64,000 nt of DNA from DATKCA01 sp035544675 (GTDB taxonomy: Bacteria > Acidobacteriota > Thermoanaerobaculia > Gp7-AA8): assembly GCA_035544675.1 (NCBI GenBank), contig DATKCA010000025.1, positions 52,168 to 116,167 on the forward strand. The letters are read 5' to 3'. The notes beneath the pieces were generated by a model. The model was given only the letters and a program-made list of their open reading frames with translations, searched no databases and had not been told where the DNA came from. The first letter of the stretch is position 1; each line of letters begins with the position of its first letter. Of the stretch, positions 40,911 through 49,246 are shown in pieces. A program made the position numbers and the translations under genes.

Positions 40911-42384
40911 GAATGGTCCTGGCCTGGTAATCGATCGTCCGGCTGTACTCGTAACCGGCCCTGAGTGAGAACCCGGCAATGGGCCGTGTGGTGAGGTCGA
41001 GCCGGGCCCGGAAGGGCTCGTACACCCGCTCGAAGGCGAACGGCACGATCGTCGCGGGCAGAGGCTCGGCGCCGGCGCCCGGCGCGAACGCGATGCCCTT
41101 GTCGCGCGCCTGGCCGCCGTCCAGCTGCGCGCGAAGCGCTCCTCCTCCCGGCCACTTCAACTCTCCGCCGATGATGCCGCGACCCTCTGTCAGATCCACC
41201 GGCGTCCAATACGGGATGTAAAGGCCGCGATAGGTGTACCGGAATTGACCGGAGGGCAGGCGCGACGACGACACGGAAATCTCGAAGAAGCGCGCGTCAT
41301 CGGTATCCCGGTGCGCGGCGGAGAGTCCGGCCCAGATGCCGAACCGGTCATGCCGGACGATCGGGACGATTCCGTACGCGTACGCCAGCGTGCCGCGGTT
41401 TCTGTCCTCGTACTGGAGGCGCTCGAGATGCACGGCGGCGCTGCGGCCGCTCGCGTCCTCTCGCTTCCACTCCAGCGTCGTGCTGCGCACCATGGCGTAC
41501 TTCTCCGCGGGATTGGTGAGGATCTCGCGCTGGCCCGCCGCTGCCGAGATCGCCGAGCGCCCTGCTCGCAACGTGAGCACGATGCTGCCGATCGGCTCCG
41601 TCTGGCCGGCCGGAAGCCGGATGGCCCCTGCCGAGGCGGAGAGCGTGAGCCGCTGCCAGGGAAATGCGCGCTCGACTCCGGCCGTGATTCGCGGAGCCGT
41701 CGACGTCCGGCCGTCGAACGGCCGGTGCAGCCGCCACGTGCCTGCAGAGAGGTCCCATCGCGTCAGTGGATCGGCGAACCCGGTCGCGGCGACTCCGGCC
41801 AGGGCGGCGTGAAACGGCTGATCGTCCCTGGTCGCCGTTGCCTCGATCCGTTGGGTGGGACGCATCGCAGCCTCGATCTCGGTCACGCTTTTGCGCGCCA
41901 GCTCGCGGGCCGGATCCTTCGCCAGCACGCGCCGGAACTCGCGCAGCGCCGTGGTGTAGTCACCCTGCCAGTACGCAGCGGTGGCGCCTCCCTCGAGCGC
42001 TTCGACCCCTTCGGCCGCCTGGAACTGCCGGCGCGCCTCGGCGTACCGGCCGCTCCACAGCAGCGCCCGGGCCAGGCCGAGGCGGGCGCGCGGGGGTGGT
42101 AGCGGGCCATCCAGCAGCGCGCGATACCGCCGCACGGATTCGTCGAGCTCGTTGTTCCACGCCAGCGTCTCCGCAAGTATGATCTCGTCTTCCGCGGTGC
42201 CTTCGGGAGAGGCGACGACCACCCTCAGCAATGCGATGGCCGGCCCGAATTCGCGGCGGTCCCGGTGCTCGAGTGCGGACTTTCTCGCGTCTGCGGTTGT
42301 AAGCTGTGCTTCGGAGGTACGCGAGGGGCTGAGCAGGATCAACACGATTACGGCGCCCAGCACGCCCGTCCGCGAGGATTGCAC
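40885..42384 (-). CDS. TPR protein with C-terminal beta-barrel (export porin-like)
   Basis: 499 residues: a signal peptide (about 1-26), TPR-like helices (about 30-170: AIALLRVVVASPEGTAED..., ARLGLARALLWSGRYAEARRQF), then a long beta-rich part of alternating short strands (about 180-499), as in BcsC, PgaA and AlgK/E type exporters. The barrel ends in alternating hydrophobic residues (TIHASLVRQR), with no terminal Phe. First gene of the operon, overlapping the GT2 gene. Role inferred: passage of the polysaccharide through the outer membrane. Structural prediction would decide barrel size. Confidence 0.72.
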   Translation of the reverse strand: MQSSRTGVLGAVIVLILLSPSRTSEAQLTTADARKSALEHRDRREFGPAIALLRVVVASPEGTAEDEIILAETLAWNNELDESVRRYRALLDGPLPPPRARLGLARALLWSGRYAEARRQFQAAEGVEALEGGATAAYWQGDYTTALREFRRVLAKDPARELARKSVTEIEAAMRPTQRIEATATRDDQPFHAALAGVAATGFADPLTRWDLSAGTWRLHRPFDGRTSTAPRITAGVERAFPWQRLTLSASAGAIRLPAGQTEPIGSIVLTLRAGRSAISAAAGQREILTNPAEKYAMVRSTTLEWKREDASGRSAAVHLERLQYEDRNRGTLAYAYGIVPIVRHDRFGIWAGLSAAHRDTDDARFFEISVSSSRLPSGQFRYTYRGLYIPYWTPVDLTEGRGIIGGELKWPGGGALRAQLDGGQARDKGIAFAPGAGAEPLPATIVPFAFERVYEPFRARLDLTTRPIAGFSLRAGYEYSRTIDYQARTIHASLVRQR

Positions 42385-42421
42385 GCCGCGAGATTAGCAG
42401 ACCTCGCAAACGAAACAGGTC

Positions 42422-42448
42422 TTTGCACACCAATGAATAACGTATAAT
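42422..42448 (+). promoter_or_regulatory. Candidate sigma-70 promoter of the phospho-signalling operon
   Basis: Perfect -10 TATAAT (42443-42448) with TTTGCA 15 bases upstream (42422-42427) as a weak -35. A ribosome site AAGGGGAAG follows 8 bases before the PP2C ATG. The spacer between this and the divergent TPR/barrel gene is 97 bases. Confidence 0.5.
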
Positions 42449-42481
42449 CGGCAGCCGTCCGCCTAAGGGGAAGCCGTCCAA

Positions 42482-43822
42482 ATGTCAGATCAAACGGCGA
42501 ATGCCGTTTTTGATAGCCGTCTCATTGTCCGGGCAGCGCTCCGCACCGACGTGGGAAAAGTGCGCTCGGAAAACCAGGATTTCGGCACGCTGACCAGCGA
42601 GCAGGAAGAGCGCAACAGTCAGCCCGGTGGAAGGCTGCTCGTCGTCGCGGACGGCATGGGTGGGCATCGCGGCGGAGCCACGGCCTCGCGCCTGGCCGGA
42701 GAGACGGTCAAGGCGAAGTACCTGGGAAGCAGCACGAGGGACATCCCTTCCGCGCTCCGCGATGCGCTCTCGGTCGCGAACCGGCGCATCTTTTCCGAGG
42801 CCCAGGCCAATCCTGATCTGCGTGGGATGGGAACGACGACCTCCGCATTGGCCGTGCGCCAGAATCAAGGCTGGTTCGCGCACGTCGGCGACTCGCGGAT
42901 CTACATGATCCGCGGCGAGGAGATCCGGCAGCTCACCGACGATCACTCGCTCGTCGCAACGATGATGCGCGAAGGGCTCCTCACCGCCAAGGAGGCCGAG
43001 AACCATCCGCGACGCAATGTCCTGCAGCGTTCCATCGGAGTCGGCGAAGAGGTCGAGATCGACATCAAGGGCCCGATCGACCTGCACGAGGGCGACATGT
43101 TCATCCTCTGCAGCGACGGCCTTCATGGCCTGGTGAAAGAGGATGAGCTGAAGGAAGTGGTGCAGATGGGCGTCGACGAGGCGGCGGATGAGTTCGTCAA
43201 GCGCGCGCTCGAGCGCGGCGCGCCGGACAACGTCACCGTCATCGTCGCGCGTGTCGAGCGCGCCACTGCTGACGACGATACCATCGCCGCAGCCACGCTG
43301 GACGGGAGGACGCTCGATCAGGCCGCGTTCGACGAGACGATTTCCGACGACACGGTGCGTGAAGTCCCGACGCCGACGTTGCCGGGCCAGATCCCGCTGG
43401 CCGCAACGGCCGAGGTGGCACTCCCTTCTGCCGGGGCGCTGCCGATCACGGCCGAAGTGCCCCTGCCGTCCGCGCCGGCGAAGGACGAGAGCAACGTCTC
43501 GACGGAAAAGATCGTCGCGTTGAAGGAAAACACGGACAAGATCCCGGCCCTGGCCGTGACAGCCGAAGTGCCTCTGAAGCCGGAAACACCTTCGCGCGCG
43601 GGAGCGAAGGCCGACGTCGACGCGACGATTCGCGTTGCTCCGGTCACGATGCCGGCGACGCCGCCGAAGCGACCGGTGGGGAAGCCGGTGCGCAAGTCCG
43701 GACGCAATCTCGTGAAGTGGACGCTGATCTTTGTTGTCGTGCTCGCCGCGGCGGGCGCCTGGCTGTTCTGGAGCCAGCAGCAGGGGTTCGCCGATTCGTC
43801 ATCGACCTCTCAGCGGCGGTAA
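42482..43822 (+). CDS. PP2C protein phosphatase with membrane tail
   Basis: Removes phosphate from Ser/Thr. 446 residues: a PP2C catalytic domain (about 15-260) with the metal motifs RSENQD, VADGMGGHRGG, HVGDSRIYMIRG, ILCSDGLHG and GAPDNVTVIV all in place; a linker of about 140 residues with three TAEVxLP/K motifs; and a C-terminal membrane helix (about 415-433). It faces the cytosol with a short tail outside. As first gene of the operon it is the natural partner of the two kinases downstream. Confidence 0.93.
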   Translation: MSDQTANAVFDSRLIVRAALRTDVGKVRSENQDFGTLTSEQEERNSQPGGRLLVVADGMGGHRGGATASRLAGETVKAKYLGSSTRDIPSALRDALSVANRRIFSEAQANPDLRGMGTTTSALAVRQNQGWFAHVGDSRIYMIRGEEIRQLTDDHSLVATMMREGLLTAKEAENHPRRNVLQRSIGVGEEVEIDIKGPIDLHEGDMFILCSDGLHGLVKEDELKEVVQMGVDEAADEFVKRALERGAPDNVTVIVARVERATADDDTIAAATLDGRTLDQAAFDETISDDTVREVPTPTLPGQIPLAATAEVALPSAGALPITAEVPLPSAPAKDESNVSTEKIVALKENTDKIPALAVTAEVPLKPETPSRAGAKADVDATIRVAPVTMPATPPKRPVGKPVRKSGRNLVKWTLIFVVVLAAAGAWLFWSQQQGFADSSSTSQRR

Positions 43823-43826
43823 CCCT

Positions 43827-45467
43827 ATGTTGACCCGTTCCCTCGGTGCAATGGGTCTGATCGCCGTGGCCGTCGGCGTGAGTGGCTGCCGCAGGGATGA
43901 AGTGCGGCTCGACGAGGTTCAGAAGATGGCTTATAGCGTCAAGCCTGCCGTTGTGCGCGTGAACGCGTTCGCGACGGCCGAGTTCCGCTATTCGGGCCGG
44001 GCCATCTTCGAAGTCGCCGCGCAACTCACGCGCGACGGCCGTGATGTCGATCCGCGCAGCATCCCCGATCAGGAGGTCGGCGTGGAGACCGGCGCGGGCG
44101 GATCGGGCAGCGGCTTCGTGGTCAATCCGAACGGGTACATCCTCACGAACCTCCACGTGGTGGCGCCTACGCGCGACGCCGCCTCGCTCGAGCGTGACCT
44201 GCGCAGGAACGGGGCGATCTCCGCGCTGGTCCGGCATTTTCCGATCGACCAGCTGCGCGCGCTTTATCGCGACGACGTCCTGGACCGTTACATCGACGTC
44301 GTGGCCAGGGCGGGACGCCTCGCCAAGACCAAAACGGTCAACGAGGTCGAGCTGTCGAACGGCGAGAAGCTGCCTTTCACGATCCAGCGGTTCTCCCCCG
44401 CGCTCACCGAGCGCGGGAACGACCTGGCCCTCCTGAAGATCAACCGGAAGAACCTTCCGGTGCTGCGCCTCGGCGACTCCGAGGCGGTTGGCGTCGGGGA
44501 ATCGATCTGGTCCGTCGGCTATCCGGCCGTGGCCAGCAGCACCGACGACATCATCGGCGGCTGGCTCTCCCGGGAGAGCGACCTCGAAGCGACGTTCAAC
44601 CCGGGGACGATCACTGCGATCAAGAGCAATGTCGCGAATGCGCCGGTATTTCAATCGAACGTCGCGATCTATCGAGGCAACTCCGGCGGACCGGCCGTGA
44701 ACCGCAACGGCGAGGTGATCGGTGTCTCCACATGGGGCCACACGAGCGCCGAGCAGATCAAATTCCTCGTTCCGGTCAATGCGGCGCGGTCGCTCGTCAC
44801 GTCCGCCGGTGTGCAGCCGAACGTGGAGAGCGACTTCGATCGCTACTACCGCGCGGCGCTCGACGCAGCCGCGGAAGGGCGGTGGGCGGGGGCGCGAAAG
44901 AACCTGGCCACGGCATCGCAGCTCTTCCCGAACTCGCCGGACCTCATTCGATTCCGCCGCGACACCGACCGCGCCATCACCCGTGTGCCGGGCTGGCAGC
45001 AGTATCCGCTCGCGGTGGCGGTTCTGGGCGGTGGAGCCGTGGCGATCGCGTTTGTCGGGGTTGTGGCCATCGTGGCCGGGAACCGCCGGCACAAAGCCCC
45101 TCGAGAGGTGCTGAACAGCCAGGCGGTGGAGTCTGTGGTGGCGCCGGCGGGAACCTCGCCCAACAGGATGCTCGGGCGTTTCACCATCCTCAACGGCCTT
45201 CGCGCTGGCGAGAAGCTGGGACTGGGCGGGTCAGGCATCCGGATCGGGCGTGAGTCGGCCATCTGCGAGATCGTGCTGGAGAATCCAAAGGTGTCACGGC
45301 TTCATGCCGAAGTGGTATTGCTCGACGGCAAGGTGATGCTGATCGACAGGAATTCCTCAAACGGTACATACGTAAACGATCAAAAGATCGATCGGCGATA
45401 TCTCAGAGACGGCGACATCATTCACTTCGGTGGGCGCAATGCCGTGGCGGTGGCGTTTCATGTTTAG
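43827..45467 (+). CDS. Trypsin-like protease tethered through the membrane to an FHA domain
   Basis: 546 residues. A lipoprotein-like start (GVSGC, Cys about 19), a periplasmic trypsin-fold protease (S1C/DegP type) with triad His (TNLHVV), Asp (GNDLALL) and Ser (RGNSGGPA), a short TPR-like hairpin (about 335-375), one membrane helix (about 392-413), and an FHA domain (about 445-545; IRIGRESAICEIVLENPKVSRLH, SSNGTYVND). The protease would be outside and the FHA inside, so phospho-Thr signals could be passed outward, or protease state inward (inference). It starts 4 bases after the PP2C stop. Confidence 0.88.
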   Translation: MLTRSLGAMGLIAVAVGVSGCRRDEVRLDEVQKMAYSVKPAVVRVNAFATAEFRYSGRAIFEVAAQLTRDGRDVDPRSIPDQEVGVETGAGGSGSGFVVNPNGYILTNLHVVAPTRDAASLERDLRRNGAISALVRHFPIDQLRALYRDDVLDRYIDVVARAGRLAKTKTVNEVELSNGEKLPFTIQRFSPALTERGNDLALLKINRKNLPVLRLGDSEAVGVGESIWSVGYPAVASSTDDIIGGWLSRESDLEATFNPGTITAIKSNVANAPVFQSNVAIYRGNSGGPAVNRNGEVIGVSTWGHTSAEQIKFLVPVNAARSLVTSAGVQPNVESDFDRYYRAALDAAAEGRWAGARKNLATASQLFPNSPDLIRFRRDTDRAITRVPGWQQYPLAVAVLGGGAVAIAFVGVVAIVAGNRRHKAPREVLNSQAVESVVAPAGTSPNRMLGRFTILNGLRAGEKLGLGGSGIRIGRESAICEIVLENPKVSRLHAEVVLLDGKVMLIDRNSSNGTYVNDQKIDRRYLRDGDIIHFGGRNAVAVAFHV

Positions 45468-45493
45468 GATGGGTATGGGCAGGAGAGGACGTC

Positions 45494-46204
45494 GTGGCTG
45501 ATAAACGGTGCGCCAACGGGCACTTCATCGACGAGTCATGGGATCTGTGTCCCTATTGCCCGGTCGAGAACGTCGAGCCGGACATCCCCATCGTGCGCCC
45601 GACCAGGGCCGTACCGCAGCCCGAGCCGGCGCGCGCCGTCGCGGTGCCGCCAGCCCCGCCCATCCGGCGCGAAGTTCCGCAGCCGCTCCCGGCGGTGGTG
45701 CCGGCGGCCATCCCGCCACCCACCGCCCCCGTGAGCGCGCAGCCTGCGGCGACGGCGGCCGCTCCACCGGTCGCTCCGGTGGCCGACCGTCCCTCCACCC
45801 CTCCCATGGAGAGGACCATCGCCGTTCCGAAGATGGAGACCGGAGCGGCTGCCAAGCGATACGTTGTCGGCTGGCTGGTGGGGCTGAACGGGGCGTTGCG
45901 GGGTGAGTCGTACGCGGTCCGGATCGGGCGCAACGTTCTTGGCCGGGACAAGAAGTCGGACATCGTCGTCAACGACGATCAGGCCTCGGCGCATCACGCC
46001 GATCTGGTGTTCCGGCCGGAGGAGCGCCGCTTCATCCTGATGGACCACAACTCCACCAACGGCACTTACGTGAACGAGAGCGAGATCGAGCCGCGGCGCG
46101 ATCTGGCCGGCAAGGACGTCATTCGCATCGGGTCGCACAGGTTCCTCTTCATGCCGCTGTGTCATGACGGCTTCTACTGGGATGATGAGGGCGCGTTGAA
46201 ATGA
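45494..46204 (+). CDS. FHA protein with zinc-ribbon-like N-terminus
   Basis: 236 residues. C6, H10, C19 and C22 (CANGH ... CPYC) could form a small zinc site. A Pro/Ala/Val-rich linker follows (about 35-100), with a short motif MERTIAVPKME that could be a phospho-Thr target, and the C-terminal FHA domain (about 135-225; VRIGRNVLGRDKKSDIVV, HNSTNGTYVN). GTG start after a strong AGGAGAGGA. The stop overlaps the next start (ATGA). Adaptor within the kinase operon (inference). Confidence 0.88.
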   Translation: MADKRCANGHFIDESWDLCPYCPVENVEPDIPIVRPTRAVPQPEPARAVAVPPAPPIRREVPQPLPAVVPAAIPPPTAPVSAQPAATAAAPPVAPVADRPSTPPMERTIAVPKMETGAAAKRYVVGWLVGLNGALRGESYAVRIGRNVLGRDKKSDIVVNDDQASAHHADLVFRPEERRFILMDHNSTNGTYVNESEIEPRRDLAGKDVIRIGSHRFLFMPLCHDGFYWDDEGALK

Positions 46205-47451
46205 TCGGTAACGTCATCGGCAACTACCGGATCGAGCGCGAGCTCGGCGAAGGAGGGATGAGCCACGTGTACGTGGGTCGCACTCTGGCCGCGAACGAGA
46301 CCCTGCCCACGGACTTCCAGGTCGTGCTGAAAATCATGTCCGAAGAGCTGGCCGGCGAGCTGACGGCGCGCAAGCGCTTCGTGAAAGAGGCGCAGATCCT
46401 GTCCAAGCTGCGTCATCGCTACATCACGCGTTTCTACGAGTTCATCAACAACGACAGCGGAGCGACGCTGGTCATGGAGTTCGTCGACGGCATGCCTGTC
46501 GACATGCTGATCGCCGAGAAGGGCGCGCTGCCGCTTCGCGACGCCATCACCATCACACAATGCATGCTGGAGGCGCTCGTCTACGCTCACGGCAAGGGGA
46601 TCGTGCACCGCGACATCAAGCCGGCCAACCTGATCCGCGAGAAGGGCGGGACGGTGAAGGTCACCGACTTCGGCATCGCCAAGATCAAGGAAGGCGCCGG
46701 CGTGACCGGCCAGACCGTGCTCACCAAGTCCGGATTCCTCCTGGGCACACCGCACTACATGTCGCCGGAGCAGATCCGCGAGCCGAAAGACGCCGGCGCG
46801 AAGTGCGACATCTACTCCGCGGGAGTCGTTCTGTACGAGATGCTCACGGGGACGCTGCCGTTCAACAGCCGGTCGCTTCCGAAGCTCATTGACGCGATCT
46901 ATCGCGGTGACAAACCGGTGCCTTCGTCGCTGCGCCCCGAGATCGACAAGGCACTCGAGGCGATCGTGCTCAAGTCGATGCACCCCCGTCACGATCAGCG
47001 CTACGAGACCGCGCGCGAGTTCTACGAGGAGCTGGAGGAGTACACGGCCCGCCAGCCCATCGCCGGCGGCCTCGGTCCGACCGCACCCGCCTCCTCCCCG
47101 GTGTTCGGCTCGTCGCCGAACCTCGCGGCGCCCCAGGCGTCTCAGGCGGCCCCGCAGCAGTGGGCCCTGGTCAACGTCAAGCCCGAAGGAAACGAGAAAT
47201 ACCCGATTCAGGGCGAGAACATCATGGTCGGGCGCGATCGCACCTGCGCCATCGTCCTCACCCATCCGGCCGTTTCGCGGCGGCACGCGCGCATTACCCT
47301 CACCGGCGCCTCGCCCGTCCTGGAAGACCTGAAGTCGGCCAACGGTACGTACGTCAACAACACCCGGGTCGACCGTGTGAAGCTCAAGGCCGGCGACGTC
47401 GTCCGTTTCGGCGCTGACCCGTCATGCAGTTACGTTTTGAGGGATCACTGA
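46201..47451 (+). CDS. Ser/Thr protein kinase with C-terminal FHA domain
   Basis: 416 residues. Kinase domain about 8-275: ELGEGGMSHVYV (Gly loop), VVLKIM (Lys), VHRDIKPANL (catalytic loop), VTDFGIAK, activation segment ending TPHYMSPEQ. All essential residues are intact, so it should be active. Linker about 290-325, then FHA (about 330-412; IMVGRDRTCAIVLTHPAVSRRH, SANGTYVNNT). No membrane segment: soluble. It may bind its own or a partner's phosphorylated linker. 22 bases separate it from the second kinase. Confidence 0.94.
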   Translation: MIGNVIGNYRIERELGEGGMSHVYVGRTLAANETLPTDFQVVLKIMSEELAGELTARKRFVKEAQILSKLRHRYITRFYEFINNDSGATLVMEFVDGMPVDMLIAEKGALPLRDAITITQCMLEALVYAHGKGIVHRDIKPANLIREKGGTVKVTDFGIAKIKEGAGVTGQTVLTKSGFLLGTPHYMSPEQIREPKDAGAKCDIYSAGVVLYEMLTGTLPFNSRSLPKLIDAIYRGDKPVPSSLRPEIDKALEAIVLKSMHPRHDQRYETAREFYEELEEYTARQPIAGGLGPTAPASSPVFGSSPNLAAPQASQAAPQQWALVNVKPEGNEKYPIQGENIMVGRDRTCAIVLTHPAVSRRHARITLTGASPVLEDLKSANGTYVNNTRVDRVKLKAGDVVRFGADPSCSYVLRDH

Positions 47452-47473
47452 TGAATGCCCCCCAGGAGTCGTC

Positions 47474-49246
47474 ATGAGCCAGATCAATTGCCTTCGCTGT
47501 AAAGAGCCGATCGACGAGCAGCTGGAGCAGTGCCCGGCGTGCGGCGAGAAGGTGACCAGTTTCCAGAGGACGTATGCGACGCGTCTAATCGATGGCAAGT
47601 ACCAGATCCTGGACAGACTCGGAGTGGGCGGCATGGGCGAGATCTTCAAGGTCCGCCACATCCACCTCAACGAGCTGCGCGTCATCAAGATCATGCGCCC
47701 CAACGTGGCAGCGGACGACCAGGGGTTACAGCGCTTCCTTCAGGAAGCCCGTACCTCCACGATGATCAAGCATCGCAATCTGGCGATGCTGTACGACTTC
47801 GCGCAGCTGGAAGACGGCTCCTACTACATGGTCTGGGAGTTCATCGACGGCACGAACATTCAGAAGTGGATCGCCACCAACGGCCCGGTCCCGCCGCGCC
47901 TGACGGTGGAGATGTCCATTCAGGCCCTGCACGGGCTGGAGAATCTCCACTCCATGGGCCTGATTCACCGCGACATCTCGCCCGAGAACATCATGATCTC
48001 GCAGGATCACCAGGGGAAGCTGCTGGTGAAGGTCATCGACTTCGGCATCGCCAAGTCGCTCGCCGAGGGCGAGTCCGGCCACGGTCTCACCCAGACCGGC
48101 ATGTTCCTCGGCAAGCTCAAGTACGCGTCGCCCGAACAGGCCGGGTTCCTCAAGGAGGGCGAGCACCTCGACCCCCGCAGCGACCTCTATTCTTTCGGCA
48201 TCGTCATGTACGAGATGCTGGCCGGACGCGCCCCGTTCCAGGCCACGAACCCGCACGGCTACATCCTCAAGCACGTCACGGAGAAGCCGGTCGCGATCGC
48301 GGAGCTGAATCCCAACGTCAAGGTCCCGGCCCAGCTCGAGTCGCTCATTCTCAGGGCCCTGGAGAAGAACCGCGACGTGCGATACCGCACCGCCGCGGAG
48401 TTCGCAAGCTCGCTCGAGGCAGTCCGCGCCGCCGTTCCCCCCGACCAGAAATACGGGCTTGGCGAGCGGCTGGTCACCCTGTCGGCGGCGAAGACTCTGG
48501 CCGACCTCCCGAAGTACACCCCGACGTCCATGGGCACGTCGACGACGACCGGCACAGGGACGCAGGGGGGGACCTCGTCCGGTGGGATTCGGACCGGCGG
48601 GAACGATGCCACGGTGATGGAGCGCAATCTCACCGCGGCAGGAAGGCCGGGCACGCAGCACGATGCGACGGTCGTCGAGCGGATCGGCGCGCCGGGTGGC
48701 AGCGCCAGCGCCACGATCGTGGAGTCGAAATGGGCGGGCGGCCAGCCGGCCGAGGCCACGGTGCTGGAGAAGCAGATGGCGCGGCCGCCGGCGAAGAGCA
48801 AGGGGCTGATGATCGGAATCGCGGCAGCGGTCCTGGTCGTGCTGATCGGGGCCGGAGCGCTCTTCATGGGCGGCCGCGGTGGGAAGGGCGTCATCACGGA
48901 CACGGGGACCACGACGAGCGGCACCACGATCACCACGACGGCCTCCGGGCCGGTGTCGCGTGACCGCGGCATCCTGCTGTTGTCGGCAACGCCGTGGGGT
49001 GACATCGAGCGAATCGTCAATTCGCAGAGTCAGAAGGTCGTCGCGCTCGAGGACGACGCGCTCTCCACTCCCACGCGCATCGAGCTCGAGCCCGGTCAGT
49101 ATTCGGTCACGGTCAAGGGTCCGGACGGCACCCGGACGGTTCAGGTCAACATCGCCGCCGGCGAGCAGACCAAGCAGGTGGTCCGCACCGGTACGGTGAA
49201 TTACGACGAGCTTCAAAGGGAAATCCGAAGGGAAATGCAACGATGA
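47474..49246 (+). CDS. Membrane Ser/Thr protein kinase with zinc ribbon and PEGA-like domain
   Basis: 590 residues: a zinc ribbon (CLRC ... CPAC, about 6-23), a kinase domain (about 42-320), a linker (about 345-440) with four ATVxE-type motifs (Thr380, 399, 414, 429), one membrane helix (about 443-465), and a periplasmic PEGA-like domain (about 500-580: SATPWGDIERI, LEPGQYSVTVKGPDG). The kinase motifs GVGGMGEIF, RVIKIM, IHRDISPENI and IDFGIAK are intact; the Ser after HRDI, where Lys is usual, is not rare in bacterial kinases. Overlaps the next gene by ATGA. Could sense the envelope. Confidence 0.94.
   Translation: MSQINCLRCKEPIDEQLEQCPACGEKVTSFQRTYATRLIDGKYQILDRLGVGGMGEIFKVRHIHLNELRVIKIMRPNVAADDQGLQRFLQEARTSTMIKHRNLAMLYDFAQLEDGSYYMVWEFIDGTNIQKWIATNGPVPPRLTVEMSIQALHGLENLHSMGLIHRDISPENIMISQDHQGKLLVKVIDFGIAKSLAEGESGHGLTQTGMFLGKLKYASPEQAGFLKEGEHLDPRSDLYSFGIVMYEMLAGRAPFQATNPHGYILKHVTEKPVAIAELNPNVKVPAQLESLILRALEKNRDVRYRTAAEFASSLEAVRAAVPPDQKYGLGERLVTLSAAKTLADLPKYTPTSMGTSTTTGTGTQGGTSSGGIRTGGNDATVMERNLTAAGRPGTQHDATVVERIGAPGGSASATIVESKWAGGQPAEATVLEKQMARPPAKSKGLMIGIAAAVLVVLIGAGALFMGGRGGKGVITDTGTTTSGTTITTTASGPVSRDRGILLLSATPWGDIERIVNSQSQKVVALEDDALSTPTRIELEPGQYSVTVKGPDGTRTVQVNIAAGEQTKQVVRTGTVNYDELQREIRREMQR

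Noticed and set aside
47474..49246. Kinase with HRDIS instead of HRDIK as a pseudokinase
   Set aside because: The catalytic Asp, the VIK Lys and the DFG Asp are all present; Ser at that position is seen in active bacterial kinases, so loss of activity is not supported.
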